A stretch of 64,000 bases of DNA from Thelonectria olida (taxonomy: Eukaryota > Ascomycota > Sordariomycetes > Hypocreales > Nectriaceae), in NCBI GenBank assembly GCA_020736575.1, contig JAGPYM010000041.1:62001-126000 (forward strand), in the 5' to 3' direction. Within the stretch, counting starts at the first letter, position 1; each line of letters begins with the position of its first letter. The notes below the pieces were generated by a model. That model was not told the DNA's origin and made no database searches. It saw nothing but the letters and a program-made list of their open reading frames with translations. The position numbers and the translations under genes are program-made. Below are positions 58,613-64,000 of this stretch, in pieces.

Positions 58613-59636
58613 TTGTCACGAGAGAATTTAGGTAGGTGCTTTATGCTCGTCCTGAAACGATATCGGTTATTGGACTGCCGAAGCAGATTAGTCTCCTCTT
58701 GGCTATGCCCATCAACGCCTGAACCTCGGCCGTCGCTGGTTGTTGCCCAAACGCATCACATCCATTAGTTACCTTACTTGCTACTGTACAACTCCGCGCC
58801 ACCTGAAATGCTTCCTCCCCTCATCCTCAGCAAACTCTGCTGGTACCCCATTCCCCACGCAATATCGTCATTCGCTATACGCAGCCTAATAGGGAAGGTC
58901 AGATATCTGTAAAGCTCAGCTTTGAATGGCTGCTACCCACTCCTGAAAAACATCCTGGATGCTGCCGCTGTGTTAGTCCGCCTGGCACAGTGGGGAAAGG
59001 GTGAAGACGGCTCAGAAACGCACATTTGTCGCATGTCGTGGTGTCTACTCCCGGCTCTGCTGTCAGAAAATGCGGAAACCCCCAAAAAACACTCGAAGAG
59101 GACACGCTTTAGGGTTACGTACCTAGCTGCACTTTTAGCCCCAAGCTCGGCCACGCTTGAAGAGTCCGTGTTAGTTAGTGGTTGCAATCATGCCTTCTTG
59201 GGCCAGCCCTACACATTCTCCAGCTGCTGCAATATGTCACAAAGCATGCGGATCGACGCCATGATGCTGCCACAGTTTTAGCTCTTTCCACCGTTTTCCT
59301 GTGCAGATGACTTTACTCGTCTTGCGAGCCGACGCTTGTTCCGGTGGAAAACTCGGTCGGCGACGGCGGAAAAGACGGTCTCGCCGGCCTGGGTGCGTGT
59401 CTGGGCTGTGTATTCGTACGGTGGGGCGCGGCGCTGTCCCCGGCCCGCGTTTGGCGATTCGTCCGCCACCATTGTGTGCGATCCCGACCGCTGCTTCTTC
59501 TGCTTCTTTCCATCGGAGAAAGTGAGTGCCGCGTCCAAGATGCAATACACGTCAAGATAAAGGAGGGAGAAGGGGGCAGAAAGGGGAGAGCTGGGCATTG
59601 CCGCATCATTCTTCCGTTCGTCGACCAGGCTCTTTT

Positions 59637-60035
59637 ATGCCTGCAGAGGTGTCCCGGCAGCTTGGTACCGAGCCCTCCGTGGTGGTCCGGATCCTGGAAC
59701 ACAAGACAATCGAGGACGCGGTGATCGCGGTGCCGCTTCGTGGCCGAGATGGCCTTGCGCCGGCGGTGGTGGAGCTGGGTTTCGGAGGCATGAACTGTGC
59801 GAGACACACCTGTCCCAGCTGTGTTTACTTGCGGCGGTACGTAGAAGCGATCGAAAGGAAGAAGCGGAAGAGACGACGAAGAGACGACGAAGAGACGACG
59901 AAGAGACAAAGGCAACAGCTTCTCCGTGAACCATCAACGACCTCTGCTGCACCCGAGAAGGTCGGTAGCCCTGGAGAGCAGCACTTTTCAATCACACAAG
60001 CGATCTCGGCTTCGACACGGCTTTACCTTGAGTAG
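59637..60035 (+). CDS. Hypothetical basic protein with Cys/His cluster
   Basis: The ATG at 59637 (MPAEVSRQLGTEPSVVVRIL) continues EHKTIEDAVIAVPLRGRDGL and NCARHTCPSCVYLRRYVEAI, then a very basic ERKKRKRRRRDDEETTKRQR. A C-x3-H-x-C-x2-C arrangement could bind zinc, and the basic run could be a nuclear localisation signal. The next frame continues beyond 60050 with VEDYGVEHILFMDPSGSRIC to about 60456, which may be a further exon. No known family. Confidence 0.4.
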   Translation: MPAEVSRQLGTEPSVVVRILEHKTIEDAVIAVPLRGRDGLAPAVVELGFGGMNCARHTCPSCVYLRRYVEAIERKKRKRRRRDDEETTKRQRQQLLREPSTTSAAPEKVGSPGEQHFSITQAISASTRLYLE

Positions 60036-60689
60036 CGTTCCTGCCAAGGCCCTTCCAGGTCGGCCCCTACTCGCGTGTTGGGCTGCTCCACTTGGTGACT
60101 CGAATCCGTCGCTCGCACGAGCAGTAACTGTGGAAGACTACGGAGTCGAACACATCCTGTTTATGGACCCAAGTGGTTCCAGGATTTGTGTCGTACGTCA
60201 TCGTGAGATGAACAAGAGCTCTGCACTGATCACCAACGACTTTGCGCTCGGACAGTGCCTCGCATGGTTCTCATCTCACATGAGCTTTTCAGGCACAGAA
60301 GTGGGAATGATCCCTGTCGACATGGGTCAAGGTCGAAAATGTGTTGCTCTACATACCTTGCACAAACATGGAGCGAGTGGCGTCCGGGAAGTCACAAGTA
60401 GATCGACTATTTCCCCTTTCGCCCGAACTATCTCAGGGGCGGGTCGTTCGTTCTGATTCATAATGGGCTTTAGAACCAACAATATCCATACGGTGGCAGG
60501 CAAGCAGGCCAATAGACAACCGCAAATGGCTCGGCTCTTTTGCTCCCGTGTCAACCTCCTTTATAGCTTCCGACGCTTTGCCCGTCGGGGCGAGGCCGCC
60601 TCCGGTGGCCAGATGTACGCAACCACACTTCGAGTCCTTGCTGTCTGGTGAGCCATTAGTCCTGGCTCGCAGTCGACATGAAATGTGCC

Positions 60690-61020
60690 CAACACAATCA
60701 TAACGTGCCGGGGAGGCTGGGCAGGATCTAGCTCGAATAAGAACAGCTCCGCCCGAGCCACAGAGTCACGATGCCGAAGCGAGGTTTCCCCAAGAAATCG
60801 ACAGATTTGATGACAAGCGGCCCCCTCTGGCGCGAGACCACGCTTGGGTCATCCGCGATGAAGCAGCTGGCCCGGCGCATCCAAACCTTGCCCCGAAAAG
60901 GCTACAATGCTGGGCTTCCCCGCCGTGGGAAACAGCGCGAGACACCTCTTTGACGCCAATGGACGTGGGATTGTTGAAAGTGAGTCCACCATCCTGGAAC
61001 GGGGTGTGAAGTAGCTGTTA
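60690..61020 (-). pseudogene. Patatin-like gene remnant with internal micro-inversion
   Basis: Minus-strand sequence at 61020-60895 matches the patatin gene part encoding SYFTP, the DGG catalytic strand, SIGVKE and ALFPTAGKPSIVA. Minus-strand 60765-60690 matches RAELFLFELDPAQPPRH. Between them, 60815-60885 encodes RETTLGSSAMKQLARRI on the plus strand, the segment that precedes RAELFLFEL in the full-length gene at 55690-55740. The middle block has therefore been inverted in place. Many substitutions are present and no long frame remains. Confidence 0.75.
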
Positions 61021-61074
61021 CGATTGGTTAGGACAGGCATACTGGTGTGGCCAGTGGAGGCAGGCGTACAATAC

Positions 61075-61700
61075 AATACAATACAATTCATTACGCCCGG
61101 CGGCTTTTTGGCTGAAAGGGCACTGATTACTAAAGCCTGTATACATTGCCTAATTTTTGTCCTTATCTCCTCAAGCCCATGCTGTGCCATGCACTACCCA
61201 AGTTGAGTCCGCATTTCCTTAAGCCCATACTGCGTCTGTTCCTTGATTGTGCTTTCCTTTCTGCTCCGTTACGCTTAGCGTTTTCCTGTGGTTTATTAGC
61301 ATTACCAGCGAACTAGCTTGAAGGCTATTCTTCAAGTGTTCAGTGTCCTATCTACGGCGGCTGAAGCGATGTCCGCTTTCATAACACGGGGTAGCAGCAA
61401 TGTGTTGGTTGATTGTTGTCTAAAGTGCGGGGGGGGTACTCTAGCTCACAGATTTTTACTTGAATGAATGAAATTTATTACGCCCGGGATGACCAAGCCT
61501 CATAGGGCCATGACGCTAAAGTATTTTCAGTTCTAACGATTGATCGAGATCACCCAGAAGCCCCACATTCTTCCTCGTCCACTGATTGGTCTCGCCTCGC
61601 TTGACTCTAATGTGACAAGCCTGCTTGAAGGCTAATTTCTCCAAGTGTTCAGCATCCTATCTTCAGCAGCTGAAGCATGGTCTGCCAACTTGAGGCTGTT
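61075..61700. repeat. Repeat-rich block with two diverged copies of a 70-bp unit
   Basis: GCTTGAAGGCTATTCTTCAA onward (61316-61385) recurs at 61623-61695 (GCTTGAAGGCTAATTTCTCC), with mainly C/T and A/G differences. Each copy is associated with a TTATTACGCCCGG phrase (61091 and 61476). A TACAA microsatellite lies at 61068-61087. The 61391-61464 dispersed repeat is inside. Likely decayed transposon ends. Confidence 0.5.
61391..61464 (-). repeat. Dispersed repeat, copy 2 (inverse of 23167-23233)
   Basis: The reverse complement reads TTCAAGTAAAAATCTGTGAG, then GAGTACCCCCCCCGCACTTT and AGACAACAATCAACCAACAC. This matches copy 1 apart from scattered substitutions and a longer C run. The two copies face each other 38 kb apart. 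Confidence 0.7.
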
Positions 61701-62286
61701 TGATGTTAGTATCGCCAGATTTGGCCGCTAAACGTGGTTAGTTAGTAAGTTATCTAGCCTGGTTTGCATCAAGTCTCCTCGTGTCCATGGCGAATTTAAT
61801 CGCCGCCCGCACCTCCTGTAGGTGAGGTGTCCATTTAGGTCCATCTGTTAAAAATGAGAAGATTCAGATTGCTTAATTCATACTGAATGTGCAGTAGGGA
61901 ACCACTGTTTATGTACAGGCCTTGCTCTTAGCTGCGAAGTGGGATACGTCTGCGCGGTGCTCCGTCCCAACAATGCCTTGCGGCAAGTGGCCCAACCGAT
62001 CCAGAAGATCACGCCCCTGGATGAATTGTGTCAGGCTTTCCTTTAACTATTGTTCCCAGGTGATCTGCCTAAAGACAGCTTATGCACAAGGTATCGACGA
62101 GTAATGGACAGCGTCTTGACAAGAATGTCGAGCCCGGGGAAGCTCGGTCTTCGCGACTATCGCAGCCTACAATAGAGTCGAAGGGACGAGTGAACCCTTC
62201 GCAACAATCTTTGTTCTATGAACTTCACGGTTGGATCTCTATGAATTGAGTAAGAAAAATAACATCATATATCTACAGATTTTTTC

Positions 62287-64000
62287 CTATGGTTCAGAAG
62301 TCAAGTCAATTATATCGCTGTCAACGCCAGAGTCAAGCTCGGCCCGGGACACGATGGGTCCTTGCTTCGGGTCGGGCGACCTGCTGTGAGTCGAGGCCAG
62401 ATGATCCGTAAAACTGACGGAGCGACGATATTTTTTCTGACACCAAGGGCAAAGGTAAAGGCCTTTTGTAAGAAATGCAGATATTAGGGGGTTTTCATCT
62501 TGACTTCCCGTCAATTTTCGCAGGCGATCGAGAAAGTATGGTGGGACCTCGTGCGGCGGCTGGCCAAATCGTGGCTCACCCGTTTGTAGTTGAATGCTGT
62601 ATGGAAATGGAACTCTGACTGGTGGTTTGAGTGGGGGTTTGTCTGGGGATATGACTGAGGATTGCTCGCGTATCAAGTAGAGTGTTCCTAAGTTTGAACT
62701 CTTAACAACATTCGTATTTCCAGACGGAACGTGGGCAGTTGGAACTTGGGGAGTCTGAAGCTTCGGCGCTTGTATCTGGCCGATAGGGGGTGCTGAGGAA
62801 TTGGCTTCAGTATTGACGGGAACAAAAGCCCCAGCACCGGGTTGTGTACTCGGAACTTGACCTGGCGGTATCCCGGGCTCTCGAGATTGTGATCCACTTG
62901 TCGGAACTGTGACCGGGGGTTTCAAAGTCAAAGCGCGGAATGTTCTTTGTGAAACCCTGGAAAGAGAGACATATGCAGTTCGATCGTCGGCGCCAGGAGG
63001 TATCGCTACCTGTGGCCTGCCCGTTGGATCTGAAGCTATGATAGGAGGTTTTGGTTTTAGTGTGCGGAATGTTCCTGATAGTGAAGTTTTGGGAACCTCG
63101 GTGTCTGTCATGGAATCTTTGGGCTTCTGGGACACCGACATTCGTATGTGGTTGCAACTGGATGTTGAGGAGTGGGGTTCGTTATCAGGTGGAATGAGAG
63201 CTCCAGCATGCCATTGAGCAGTTGGAGGTCGAGCTGGGGGTAGCTGCGGTTGTGATGTTTCGAACCCATGCATTGCTTTCGGAAACTTGAGTTCGATTGA
63301 CTTTGTTTTCACCTTGAGTAGGTCGGCTGCCATGTGATTGGACAAGGCGCGTTGAATCTGGCGTTGATGGATGCGTACAGGTGACGTGAGAGGTTGCATG
63401 CTTTGTGAGCAAGCTATGCTGTTACTCGTTGACGAAGATGTGGCATCTCTTTGCGCGATTTGGTCGTCAGAGTGGATGTTTTGGCGTTCATTTACTGTAG
63501 TTGGCTGATCTTCATCAGACAATTCGTCTTCTAGACTTGAGATTGAAATCATCCCGGGCTCGGACAATTGCGAGTGAGTGCCAAAACTACCAGGTTGTTC
63601 CGAACTTGCAGTGCTCGCCAACGCAGGCTCAGGTGATAAGGCGCGTTGGATATGGTGTTGATGGATGTGTACCGGTGATGTAGAAGGGTCGTTGCTTCGT
63701 GTGGTGCCTTTGTCATTGTGCTTAGTTGAATCGCCACTGTCAATCTGTATCGTGTCGTTGGCAGTTTGGACACTTGGCGGTTCACTTGCTGTGATCGGTT
63801 GGCCTTCGTCCGACATTTCAATTTCTGAACTTGAGATGGAGATTACTTCAGAATCGGCCATTTGTGAGCGAGCATCAGTGCTGATAGTTTGCTCTGCGTT
63901 TGGAGCGCTCCCCAGCTCAGGCTCAGGTGCACTCGCGTGGCAACTTCGATCGCGTTGCTCCAGCTGGGGGTCTTGCGAGAGAACTTCTGATTGCACACTT
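62287..64000 (-). CDS. C2H2 zinc-finger protein with duplicated disordered modules (5' end outside window)
   Basis: The open frame crosses the right edge, so the N-terminus is missing; at least 569 residues are visible. Near the C-terminus a single classical finger reads LCPWCQKKYRRSVSFTDHLA STH (Cys-x2-Cys, His-x4-His). The protein ends SDIIDLTSEP, a SUMO-interaction-like motif. The visible N-terminal half is two copies of a module of about 95 residues: (SEVISISSSEIEMSDEGQP ... TSPVHIHQHHIQRALS) and (GMISISSLEDELSDEDQP ... TSPVRIHQRQIQRALS). The central part has three related Lys-Pro-Pro segments (FRTLKPKPPIIA, FRALTLKPPVTV, KPPLKPPVRV). Probably nuclear; the frame is undamaged. Confidence 0.65.
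   Translation of the reverse strand, partial: SVQSEVLSQDPQLEQRDRSCHASAPEPELGSAPNAEQTISTDARSQMADSEVISISSSEIEMSDEGQPITASEPPSVQTANDTIQIDSGDSTKHNDKGTTRSNDPSTSPVHIHQHHIQRALSPEPALASTASSEQPGSFGTHSQLSEPGMISISSLEDELSDEDQPTTVNERQNIHSDDQIAQRDATSSSTSNSIACSQSMQPLTSPVRIHQRQIQRALSNHMAADLLKVKTKSIELKFPKAMHGFETSQPQLPPARPPTAQWHAGALIPPDNEPHSSTSSCNHIRMSVSQKPKDSMTDTEVPKTSLSGTFRTLKPKPPIIASDPTGRPQVAIPPGADDRTAYVSLSRVSQRTFRALTLKPPVTVPTSGSQSREPGIPPGQVPSTQPGAGAFVPVNTEANSSAPPIGQIQAPKLQTPQVPTAHVPSGNTNVVKSSNLGTLYLIREQSSVISPDKPPLKPPVRVPFPYSIQLQTGEPRFGQPPHEVPPYFLDRLRKLTGSQDENPLISAFLTKGLYLCPWCQKKYRRSVSFTDHLASTHSRSPDPKQGPIVSRAELDSGVDSDIIDLTSEP

Noticed and set aside
61922..62104. Small plus-strand ORF near the C2H2 gene
   Set aside because: No recognisable domain, the alternative frame is as good, and it lies in a repeat-rich stretch.

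Overview
The window is genomic DNA of a filamentous ascomycete (Pezizomycotina). The evidence is short spliceosomal introns of about 40-60 nt with GTAAGT/GTGAGT donors, HET-E-like NACHT-WD40 receptors, a fungal ferric reductase, a GH18 chitinase, a LysM secreted protein and a BYS1-like secreted protein. The species cannot be named from the sequence.

Layout. 1-5 kb holds the end of a short-chain dehydrogenase, an NmrA-like gene cut off by a hAT transposase remnant, and the 3' half of a NACHT-WD40 receptor. 5-21.6 kb is a receptor cluster: a decayed NACHT-WD40 gene (5.1-9.1 kb, with a short glycine/asparagine/valine-rich N-terminal segment), an intact NACHT_N-NACHT-WD40 gene (10.7-15.5 kb), a NO VEIN-like gene with a C-terminal DUF3883 (15.9-18.5 kb) and a NACHT-ankyrin gene (18.6-21.6 kb). 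The last two start head to head only 78 bp apart. 21.6-31 kb has long low-complexity ORFs with SUMO-interaction-like motifs and a degraded coding region. 29.8-34 kb carries a DUF3723 gene and a ferric reductase, divergently arranged. 34-46 kb has small orphan coiled-coil genes, a TA-flanked MITE, an F-box-like gene, a kinase-like gene, a chromodomain protein and a BYS1-like protein. 46-57 kb holds a Cdc25-like phosphatase, a GH18 chitinase, a LysM protein and a RING-like/patatin phospholipase gene. 57-62 kb has small ORFs, a rearranged patatin remnant and repeats. The window closes inside a C2H2 zinc-finger gene.

What ties it together. NOD-like receptors, DUF3723, a ferric reductase and a patatin-like phospholipase are four of the five gene families reported as recurrent in fungal Starship giant transposons. 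The fifth, the DUF3435 tyrosine-recombinase captain, is not seen here. The best reading is that some or all of this window is Starship cargo or a derived accessory region. This is inference: no element ends are identified.

A second window-wide pattern is that about ten otherwise well-preserved genes are interrupted by single-base insertions or deletions, mostly in short homopolymers. Either the assembly carries uncorrected indels or the region is decaying; raw reads would decide. Gene models below were read through these indels and are marked.
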